Below are positions 1 to 6,615 of a stretch of 14,117 bases of DNA, in pieces. The DNA is from Lachnospiraceae bacterium (lineage in GTDB: Bacteria; Bacillota; Clostridia; Lachnospirales; Lachnospiraceae): positions 1 to 14,117 of the forward strand of contig JAEDFR010000063.1 of the NCBI GenBank assembly GCA_016297945.1. The letters run 5' to 3'. The notes under the pieces were generated by a model. It searched no databases. It was not told the DNA's origin and saw only the letters and a list, made by a program, of their open reading frames with translations. Numbering within the stretch: the stretch's first letter is position 1; every line of letters starts with the position of its first letter. Made by a program: the position numbers and the translations under genes.

Positions 1-70
1 CGATGGCAGAGATAAAAGTCTGCATCTAAGGTCAAAAACCCCATATATCGCACTTACGGCACATATATAG

Positions 71-90
71 TGGGAACACAAATCCGAAAA
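71..90 (+). repeat. 20-base shared upstream element, copy 1
   Basis: TGGGAACACAAATCCGAAAA is identical to 2840-2859. Both copies also have CGGCA (57-61 here) nine bases upstream of the block, an AAAGTCTG octamer further upstream (15-22 here), and a TAT triplet 17 bases after GGAACA (here TATTTA at 96-101). It lies 72 bases before the start of the SpoIID-like gene. It could be an operator or promoter element, part of a structured leader, or a remnant of a dispersed repeat. Confidence 0.55.
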
Positions 91-117
91 TGGCATATTT
101 AATTTAGAATAACAAAT

Positions 118-162
118 AAAAAACTTCTGCATATATTAGTACAAAAATGCAGAGGTTTTTTT
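118..162 (+). terminator. Terminator-like hairpin with T-tract ending at a start codon
   Basis: The arms 118-132 and 147-161 pair over about 15 bp with one G-T wobble, around a 14-base loop. Seven Ts (156-162) lie at its 3' side and the ATG of the SpoIID-like gene follows at once. The shape is that of a rho-independent terminator for a transcript coming from the left edge. The only ribosome-site-like bases for the gene at 163, AGAGG (151-155), lie inside the 3' arm, so the same hairpin could also limit translation. Whether it terminates, regulates or does both cannot be settled from sequence. Confidence 0.6.
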
Positions 163-1419
163 ATGCCTGAAAATGTGAATTCAGAAATTGGACGATTGCT
201 TGTCAGTGTGACAAGTTCTGTTGGATTTATACCGATAAAAAATGCTACTGTCAAAATATATGCAGAGCGTCAGTCGGCAGATCAGGAAAGAGTATTGGTG
301 GAGACATTAAATACAAATGAGAGTGGTCAGACGGATAGAGTTGATCTTCCCACACCACCCAGGAGCCTTAGTCAGGAGCCTTCGGAAATAAGACCATACG
401 CAGAGTATGATATGGAAATTTCAGCGGAAGGATATGAGCCGGTCAGCATTAGCGGAAGCGAGGTCATGTCGGATGAATTAGCAGTGCAGAATGTGGAAAT
501 GAATCCGCTTGAAGAACCGAATCTGGTGCAGAGCGATATATTGATTCCGGACCACACGCTTTACGGTGAGTATGAAGCAAAAATTCCGGAGGAAGAAATA
601 AAGGAAGTCAATGAGAGCGGAGAAATTGTACTGAGCCGTGTTGTGATTCCGGAATATGTAGTGGTGCATGATGGGAGACCGGAAGACCGTTCTGCAAAAA
701 ATTATTATGTGAGGTATAAAGACTATATCAAAAATGTTGCGAGCAGTGAAATTTATTCCACATGGCCGGAACAGGCGATTTATGCAAATGTTTTATGCAT
801 TATGTCATTTACGCTAAATCGGGTCTATACGGAATTTTATCGTGGAAAAGGCTATGATTTTACGATTACAAGTAATACGGCATTTGACCAGAAATGGATT
901 TATGGACGCAATATTTATGAGAATATTTCGTATGTTGTCGATTCGATTTTTAATAATTATTTGTCACGCCCCGGTGTCACTCAGCCAATTTTTACATCTT
1001 ATTGTGATGGCAACCGGGTGACGTGTAAAGGTTTGAGTCAGTGGGGATCAAAATATCTGGCGGATCAGGGATATTCGGCAATTGAGATTATCAGATATTA
1101 TTACGGAAATGACATGTTTATCAATTCTACCAACTATATTTCGGGGATACCATCTTCCTATCCGGGATATGATCTGACCGTTGGTTCCAGGGGTGCCAAG
1201 GTACTTCAGATGCAGCAACAGTTGAATCGGATTGCCCAAAACTATCCGGCTATTCCAAAAATTGCAGCGGATGGAATCTTTGGCGTCAATACAAAAAGAG
1301 CAGTACAAACCTTTCAGGGAATCTTTTTGTTGCCTCAAAGTGGAATCGTTGATTATCCTACATGGTATCAGATTTCAAATGTTTATGTTGCGGTAACCAG
1401 AATCTCGGAACCGGGCTAA
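163..1419 (+). CDS. SpoIID-like domain protein with C-terminal peptidoglycan-binding domain
   Basis: This 418-residue protein probably acts on or binds peptidoglycan. Residues about 9-115 look like a beta-sandwich (carboxypeptidase-regulatory-like). Residues about 180-316 resemble SpoIID/LytB: NVASSEIYSTWPEQAIYANV carries the glutamate (E196) matching the catalytic Glu of the SpoIID lytic transglycosylase, and GLSQWGSKYLADQGYSAIEI matches the family's GMSQYGAxxMAxxG block. Residues about 338-405 form a PG_binding_1 repeat (GSRGAKVLQMQQQL, then DGIFGVNTKRAVQTFQ). No signal peptide or membrane helix is visible, which is odd for a wall enzyme. The ATG at 163 is chosen because no other Met occurs before residue 84. 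Its weak AGAGG site sits in a hairpin. A sporulation or spore-wall role is inference from the SpoIID relationship only. Confidence 0.85.
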   Translation: MPENVNSEIGRLLVSVTSSVGFIPIKNATVKIYAERQSADQERVLVETLNTNESGQTDRVDLPTPPRSLSQEPSEIRPYAEYDMEISAEGYEPVSISGSEVMSDELAVQNVEMNPLEEPNLVQSDILIPDHTLYGEYEAKIPEEEIKEVNESGEIVLSRVVIPEYVVVHDGRPEDRSAKNYYVRYKDYIKNVASSEIYSTWPEQAIYANVLCIMSFTLNRVYTEFYRGKGYDFTITSNTAFDQKWIYGRNIYENISYVVDSIFNNYLSRPGVTQPIFTSYCDGNRVTCKGLSQWGSKYLADQGYSAIEIIRYYYGNDMFINSTNYISGIPSSYPGYDLTVGSRGAKVLQMQQQLNRIAQNYPAIPKIAADGIFGVNTKRAVQTFQGIFLLPQSGIVDYPTWYQISNVYVAVTRISEPG

Positions 1420-2510
1420 ATAGCATCTTTAATGGCATTGATTAGTTTCACATTATCTTCATGAGACATGAAACAGATCCGGATAAAACGGTTTCCTAAA
1501 GGCTGAAACGTTGTGCAGCTTCTTATCATCAGTCCCTGTCTTATCAGGATATCAAATAATTCATCGGAGGTAAGGCTTCCTTTGGGAAGCTTTGCCAGTA
1601 CGATGTTCCCATTGACCGGAAAAATTTTCATGCCATCGATTTTTTTCAATGCATCACAGACATATGTCTTTTCATCTTCCATGGTTTTCTGAACCAAGTG
1701 GATATATTCCTCGTCTGTAAACATGACACTTCCGACTGTTTCAGCCACGGAATTGATATTCCAGGGATCCTGCATCGCTTTTGCTGATTGAAGAAGCTCT
1801 GCATTTTTGGTTAGTGCATAGCCAAGGCGCAGTCCGGGAGTTGCAAAAAATTTGGATGTGCCGCGTAGTACCAACAAATGATCAAATTGATTCGTCAGGG
1901 CAGCAGAAGATATTTCGTCCGAATCTTTGGAGAATTCAACATACGTTTCGTCGATCATCAGATAGATTCCCAATCCTTGGTAAGCTTTTGCTAACTTTAT
2001 AAGCTCGGGTTTGCGCAGAGCACCGGAGGTGGGATTGTTAGGATTGCAGAGAATAACCAAATCTGTATCCGATGGTGTCTGATTTATTATATCATCTGCC
2101 GTTAAAATAAAATCATTTGTTTCAAGCGCATCAATATGGCAGATTTCACATCCCAGTCTTTCCAAGTCCTTTTCGTATTCTGAATATGTTGGCCCGATAA
2201 TGACTGACTTTAATGGATTGATAATTGTCAAAAAGAGAGATAGCAATTCTGTGACACCGTTTCCTAAAATAATATTGTCAGAGTCGGCATTTGTATAGGA
2301 TGAGATCGCATTTTTTAATCTGGTGTATGCCGGATCCGGATAACGCGAAATAATGCTTAGATCATCAGCTAAAACATTGGCAGCTTTTTTAGAAAAGCCT
2401 AATGGATTGACGTTGGCAGCAAAATTAGTGATATCTTCTTTTTTTATTCCGTAGACGGATTCAATTTTTTCCAAATCACTTCCGTGAAAGGCCGTTGTCT
2501 CTTTTTTCAT
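1416..2510 (-). CDS. PLP-dependent aminotransferase-fold enzyme, CobD/HisC-like
   Basis: The 364-residue fold-type I PLP enzyme belongs to the group holding histidinol-phosphate aminotransferase and L-threonine-O-3-phosphate decarboxylase (CobD). The N-terminal NFAANVNPLGFS (29-40) and SKFFATPGLRLGYA (219-232, PLP lysine K220) look more like CobD than HisC. Other landmarks are CNPNNPTSG (155-163), the pyridine-binding Asp in IDETY (D187) and the C-terminal carboxylate-binding Arg in RFIRICF. Length is normal for the family. The start is supported by AAGGAG (complement of 2517-2522) six bases upstream. No cobalamin or histidine genes are nearby, so its substrate is undetermined. Its TAG stop interlocks with the TAA stop of the convergent gene. 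Confidence 0.85.
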   Translation of the reverse strand: MKKETTAFHGSDLEKIESVYGIKKEDITNFAANVNPLGFSKKAANVLADDLSIISRYPDPAYTRLKNAISSYTNADSDNIILGNGVTELLSLFLTIINPLKSVIIGPTYSEYEKDLERLGCEICHIDALETNDFILTADDIINQTPSDTDLVILCNPNNPTSGALRKPELIKLAKAYQGLGIYLMIDETYVEFSKDSDEISSAALTNQFDHLLVLRGTSKFFATPGLRLGYALTKNAELLQSAKAMQDPWNINSVAETVGSVMFTDEEYIHLVQKTMEDEKTYVCDALKKIDGMKIFPVNGNIVLAKLPKGSLTSDELFDILIRQGLMIRSCTTFQPLGNRFIRICFMSHEDNVKLINAIKDAI

Positions 2511-2539
2511 TTTTGTCTCCTTTTGCTTCTTCCATTTGG

Positions 2540-2568
2540 TTGGAAATCATTCGATACTATGCTATAAT
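2540..2568 (+). promoter_or_regulatory. Sigma-A-type promoter toward the 1190-residue gene
   Basis: TTGGAA (2540-2545), a 17-base spacer and a perfect TATAAT (2563-2568). It points right, toward the four-gene cluster, and would give a leader of about 320 bases. Confidence 0.6.
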
Positions 2569-2592
2569 AAAATGCGAAAGTTGCCAAAACAA
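2564..2592 (-). promoter_or_regulatory. Divergent promoter for the CobD/HisC-like gene
   Basis: Read on the minus strand, TTGTTT (2592-2587), a 17-base spacer and TATTAT (2569-2564). Its -10 overlaps the -10 of the rightward promoter at 2563-2568, so the two probably compete for polymerase. The -35 is weaker than that of the rightward promoter. Confidence 0.5.
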
Positions 2593-2640
2593 CTAAACCA
2601 TTTGATTACATCTTTTTTGAATATAATTTGAAAGAGTAAA

Positions 2641-2760
2641 ATGCTGTTCGAATTATTTGAACTGGCATTTAAACTTGGGCAAAGTACATTCTACATTATA
2701 GCAATTTTTATAGAAAAAACAATGACCGGTTTCAACTGTCTGAAGAAGTCTGAGTTTTGA
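2641..2760 (+). CDS. Possible 39-residue small protein in the leader (uncertain)
   Basis: An ATG-started frame of 39 codons lies in the otherwise gene-free stretch 2511-2893. A weak GAAAGAG site ends four bases upstream and a TATAAT hexamer lies at 2622-2627 without a good -35. The peptide begins MLFELFELAFKLGQ, an amphipathic-looking stretch, followed by a hydrophobic FYIIAIFI and a basic end. It could be a small membrane peptide, a leader peptide for the long gene, or chance. I recognise no family. Confidence 0.2.
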   Translation: MLFELFELAFKLGQSTFYIIAIFIEKTMTGFNCLKKSEF

Positions 2761-2839
2761 AAACGTTCACTAAATAATACTTTGTGAGCATGCCGTTTAG
2801 AAAGTCTGGAAACCGAAGTACAAGGCGGCAAAGTTATAT

Positions 2840-2859
2840 TGGGAACACAAATCCGAAAA
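2840..2859 (+). repeat. 20-base shared upstream element, copy 2
   Basis: Identical to 71-90. CGGCA (2826-2830) again lies nine bases upstream and AAAGTCTG lies at 2801-2808. GGAACA (2842-2847) is followed after exactly 17 bases by TATAAT (2865-2870), so the block could cover a -35 region and spacer. It ends 34 bases before the GTG start of the 1190-residue gene. In one frame 2801-2869 reads as 22 open codons containing WEHKSEK, so a decayed coding repeat is also possible. Confidence 0.55.
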
Positions 2860-2893
2860 GGAATTATAATAAAAACAAAAGCAGGGAAATCTC

Positions 2894-5800
2894 GTGGAAC
2901 AACAGAAAATGGTGTTTTCGTCCGAAGCAAAGGATGATGTTTCTACAATTACATATGGTAACGGGGTTCTGGAGTTTGATGTAGCTAAAATTTTGATTGA
3001 ATCTGAAGCTGATACGGTCTATCAGGGAAGCTTTGATATTCGAATTCTTTTTCCACAGGGAGCACAAGGATATGTTTATACAACGGATATGCGTATGCAG
3101 ACTTCGAATCAAAAATTTACAGGAAGCAATCTGACTGTGCCTTTTTTATATGATACGACCGGAATGGAACAGGGAGATGAGGAGCGCGGAGAGTTTTATT
3201 TAGTTACCAGTATCGGTGAATTCAGTCTTCCGTATGAGGTAGTTATTAAAGGCAAACTGTTGAGGGGAGAATTGGGTGAAATCCGCAACCTGTTTCATTT
3301 TGCAAATCTGGCACGCATAAATTGGAAACAGGCACGGGAATGTTTTGTAAGTCCACTCTTTCCCGGTGTATTAGTCGGAAGCGGAAAGCAGTATTTAGAG
3401 AGTTATAAGACCCTTTTACAATATGGTTTTGAAACCGGAAAAATGGATTTGGCAATGGATCGGTTTTTGATTTTAATTCATAAGAAACAAGAGGTTTCTT
3501 ATGAGTGCGAACGAAGTAGTTATACTTTTGCAAAAGAAGAACTTCCGGATGAGCTGTCTATCGAAATACAGAGGAATGGCTGGGGGTATACCTATGCAAA
3601 AATTGTATCCAATCAGAGTTTTTGTTGTGTGGATACGGTTTTGAAAGAAAAGGATTTTTCACAGGATTGCGGTTGTTTTACCGTTACTTTTGATGAAAGT
3701 AAGCTGCATGCAGGGGAAAACAGATGCTCTATTGTGGAAAAGGAAACCGACATTGTTTTGTGTGAAATTGTGGTCACGGTGTCCAAAGAGAGTAAGCCCG
3801 CAAATGGGAATAAGCTGCAAAACGATATGCTCAAGGCCGGAATTACAAGACTTTATCTGGATTACCGTACGGGACGTAGGCCTTTAAAAGAGTGCTTTAA
3901 AACAGCAGAAAAACTGTTAGAGCAATGCCGAGGTATTGATGAATTACTTCCGGCTTTATATGAAGCGCATTTGAAACTTTTACGCAATAAAGATAACGAA
4001 GCCATCTGGTTATTGAAAAATGCAAAGCGCATGATAAAAAAACAGGAAGTCTCTACCGAATTGTATGGATATTTTTTATATCTGTTATCCATGTCAGGGG
4101 ATGATTCTCAAAAAAAAGCTGCCGAATTGCTGGATGAATATGCAAAAGAGCATATTCACAGCTTTACATTGTACTGGGCATGCATGCACAAAGATCATCT
4201 GCAATTGGAAAATCCGCCTGCGGTTTATCGAAGACTTCACATGTTTTTTGATGAAGGGTGTACAAGCCCGATTTTATATTTGGAAGCTGCGCTTCTGATT
4301 TTGGAAAATGAACTTCTTTTGTCAGCAATTACTGATTTTGAAATACAGGTGCTGTTGTTTATGGAGCGGTATTCATTACTTTCGGGTCCCGTTTGCGAGC
4401 AGATATACAAGCTTCCGATTTCGGTTAAGAAGCTTTGCCCGAAATTTTCCAGACTGTGCAGAAAACATCCTTCAAAGGATGAAAAAGCAACGGCAAAAAT
4501 GATGAGCCACCTGTTGATGAAAGAGGGATATATGGGAGAAGATGCGGCCCGGTGGTATAAACAGGGGATTATGGCCGATTGCCGTATCAATGGATTGTAT
4601 GAGGCGTATATCCGGGCACTTAAGCTTAGTCCAAAAGAAACATTGCCACCGGAGGTTGTCCGTTATTTTGCCTTTGATACACCACTTGAGGAACGTTATC
4701 TTGCATATGTATATGAAAAAATACTAAAGCAACAGGAGAAACTAAGCTCCGACTATTTGAATCGGATTCACAATTTTACAATTAAGCAGTTAAAAAAAGG
4801 AAAAATAAACAGTTCACTGGCGTATTTGTATCGGAATACGTTGTCGGTAGAAGATATGGATGAAAATATGCAACTTCAGTTGCAAAAACTGGTTTTTGCC
4901 AATGAATTGACTTTGGAAGAAGAGCTTAATTATAAGAGTTGTATCGTCAGACAGCGGGGCATCAAAGAACAAAATCGTTATATGCTCAAAAATCATAGTG
5001 CTGTTATTTTTCTTTACACAGATGAATATACCATTCTGTTTGAAGATTCAAAGGGGAGAATCGTTTCCGGTGAAGAGAGATGTCAGATTCGTCCTTTTAT
5101 GGATTATCAGAAAATGAAAATGCTTTTAAAAGGATGTAACAGCATAGATATTGGAGAGCAATTGTATTTATATGAAAAGCAGCCTATTTATGCAGTAGAT
5201 ACGCCGGAAGAACTGGTCAGACGATATAAACAGTATCTCTGGCTTATTCATCAGGATGTTTTGGATGAGGAATTTAAAAAAGAACTTGCTATAAATTTCA
5301 TTCAGGCACTCCAAAATCTGGATATGAATCAGGATTGTGAGCAATTTTTGGACTCCATGAATGCGGAAGCATTTTTGCCCGGAGACCGTCCCGAATTTGT
5401 ATCCATGCTGGCAGGACTTGGTCAATATGAAAAAGCCTATGAGATTGTTTGCAAATATGGTACAAAGGGAATCCGGATCAAAACCCTTTTGGGGATATGT
5501 CAGTATATACTGACCAAAGATATGGGATATCAGGACAAATTGCTGAAACTAACGTATTTGGTTTTTGTTTCCGGAAAGTATACAGATGAAATTTTGCAAT
5601 ATTTGAATTTGTATTTTACCGGTACGCATAAGCAGATGTTGGAAATATATGATGCACTTATATCCATGAATCTGCCGGCTCTTGGGATGGCACAACGCAT
5701 TTTGGAATTGGAAATCTTTGCGGATGTTTTTTCTGCCGAGACCATCGATATTTTCCGTTATTGCTATAAAGCAGGCGGACGCGATGATTTGATAGAAGTA

Positions 5801-6466
5801 TATCTTTCTATCTGCGCAAATGATTATCTGATTAATGGAAAAGAATTGGAAGATGATTTGTGGAATTGTCTCAATCGGATGATGCTGGAACATAAAAATT
5901 TGTCAATGGGTTCCAAACTTGCATTATTGAAATATCATAGCCGGCATGTAGAAAGCTTGCATGAAGATGAGTGTCATATGTGCATTCAATTATTGCTTGA
6001 TTGTCTAAAGCAGGATATTTTCCTGTCATTTTTTAATGCATATGCCGGTGTCTATCCGGTTTTGGAAATATATGGTGAGCAGTCTTATGTTGAATATTAT
6101 TCAAAAAAGCAACAAAAGGTTTTGATACATTTTGTAACCGGAGAATCTGATTTTGAAGAGCAAAATTATTATACAGAGGAAATGACAGAAGTTTATCCCG
6201 GTATTTATCAAAAGGAATTCCGTATTTTCTGGGGAGACAGTATTCCGTATTATATTACTGCGGTTGTGGAAGGAACAGAGCAATTCTGTGAGAAGGGACA
6301 ACTGGAGTTGGTTGAAAATACTACGGTATCACGCAACGGAAGATATCGTTGTATCAATGAAATTGCCATGTCTTTCGCATTGTCGGACTATGAAATGACC
6401 GATGAACTGATGAAGGAATATGAGTTGAAAAAGTATTTGACCGATTCAATGCTGAAGATAAAGTGA
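2894..6466 (+). CDS. Large beta-sandwich/alpha-solenoid protein, DUF5717-like, function unknown
   Basis: This 1190-residue protein matches, from memory, the Lachnospiraceae family called DUF5717. Residues about 1-120 and 205-300 are strand-rich, Ig-like regions. From about residue 303 (MLKAGITRLYLDYRTGRRPL) to 1050 the protein is mostly paired amphipathic helices like a TPR/alpha-solenoid scaffold, interrupted near 695-765 by a strand-rich insert (SAVIFLYTDEYTILFED). A second strand-rich region (about 1057-1150, VLIHFVTGESDFEEQ to YYITAVVEG) is followed by a short helical tail. No signal peptide or TM segment is present, so it is probably cytoplasmic. The start is GTG, chosen because AGGG lies seven bases upstream; the next ATG (2909) lacks a site. 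It heads the four-gene cluster and is likely a scaffold for the Hsp70-like product (inference). Confidence 0.85.
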   Translation: MEQQKMVFSSEAKDDVSTITYGNGVLEFDVAKILIESEADTVYQGSFDIRILFPQGAQGYVYTTDMRMQTSNQKFTGSNLTVPFLYDTTGMEQGDEERGEFYLVTSIGEFSLPYEVVIKGKLLRGELGEIRNLFHFANLARINWKQARECFVSPLFPGVLVGSGKQYLESYKTLLQYGFETGKMDLAMDRFLILIHKKQEVSYECERSSYTFAKEELPDELSIEIQRNGWGYTYAKIVSNQSFCCVDTVLKEKDFSQDCGCFTVTFDESKLHAGENRCSIVEKETDIVLCEIVVTVSKESKPANGNKLQNDMLKAGITRLYLDYRTGRRPLKECFKTAEKLLEQCRGIDELLPALYEAHLKLLRNKDNEAIWLLKNAKRMIKKQEVSTELYGYFLYLLSMSGDDSQKKAAELLDEYAKEHIHSFTLYWACMHKDHLQLENPPAVYRRLHMFFDEGCTSPILYLEAALLILENELLLSAITDFEIQVLLFMERYSLLSGPVCEQIYKLPISVKKLCPKFSRLCRKHPSKDEKATAKMMSHLLMKEGYMGEDAARWYKQGIMADCRINGLYEAYIRALKLSPKETLPPEVVRYFAFDTPLEERYLAYVYEKILKQQEKLSSDYLNRIHNFTIKQLKKGKINSSLAYLYRNTLSVEDMDENMQLQLQKLVFANELTLEEELNYKSCIVRQRGIKEQNRYMLKNHSAVIFLYTDEYTILFEDSKGRIVSGEERCQIRPFMDYQKMKMLLKGCNSIDIGEQLYLYEKQPIYAVDTPEELVRRYKQYLWLIHQDVLDEEFKKELAINFIQALQNLDMNQDCEQFLDSMNAEAFLPGDRPEFVSMLAGLGQYEKAYEIVCKYGTKGIRIKTLLGICQYILTKDMGYQDKLLKLTYLVFVSGKYTDEILQYLNLYFTGTHKQMLEIYDALISMNLPALGMAQRILELEIFADVFSAETIDIFRYCYKAGGRDDLIEVYLSICANDYLINGKELEDDLWNCLNRMMLEHKNLSMGSKLALLKYHSRHVESLHEDECHMCIQLLLDCLKQDIFLSFFNAYAGVYPVLEIYGEQSYVEYYSKKQQKVLIHFVTGESDFEEQNYYTEEMTEVYPGIYQKEFRIFWGDSIPYYITAVVEGTEQFCEKGQLELVENTTVSRNGRYRCINEIAMSFALSDYEMTDELMKEYELKKYLTDSMLKIK

Positions 6467-6615
6467 AATTCAGTTGACTATTTTTATCATTTTTTATTTG
6501 TGATTTGAATTATCTGCATATGGGGTCAAGAATTATTTGTGAATAGCAATTCAGATTATGGCAGGATAATTATGAAACAGTAATTTGCTAATGTATAGTG
6601 AGGATGAAGCAAAAG

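Noticed and set aside
2..70. Frame open from the left edge to TAG at 68-70, a possible 3' end of an upstream gene.
   Set aside because: Only 22 codons, about a one in three chance event; cannot be confirmed without sequence to the left.
2569..2893. Known riboswitch (purine, c-di-GMP, PreQ1, T-box) in the long leader.
   Set aside because: None of the conserved core sequences of these classes was found by eye, and only a 5-bp TGCCG/CGGCA pairing stood out.
2691..3112. Minus-strand frames over the leader and start of the 1190-residue gene.
   Set aside because: They overlap the strongly coding plus-strand gene and the repeat block, lack ribosome sites and show no recognisable protein.
6467..6597. 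TTGACT (6474-6479) and a direct repeat TTATTTGTGA (6494, 6533) as a promoter or operator before the Hsp70-like gene.
   Set aside because: No -10 at proper spacing, and the repeat is AT-rich and short enough to be chance.
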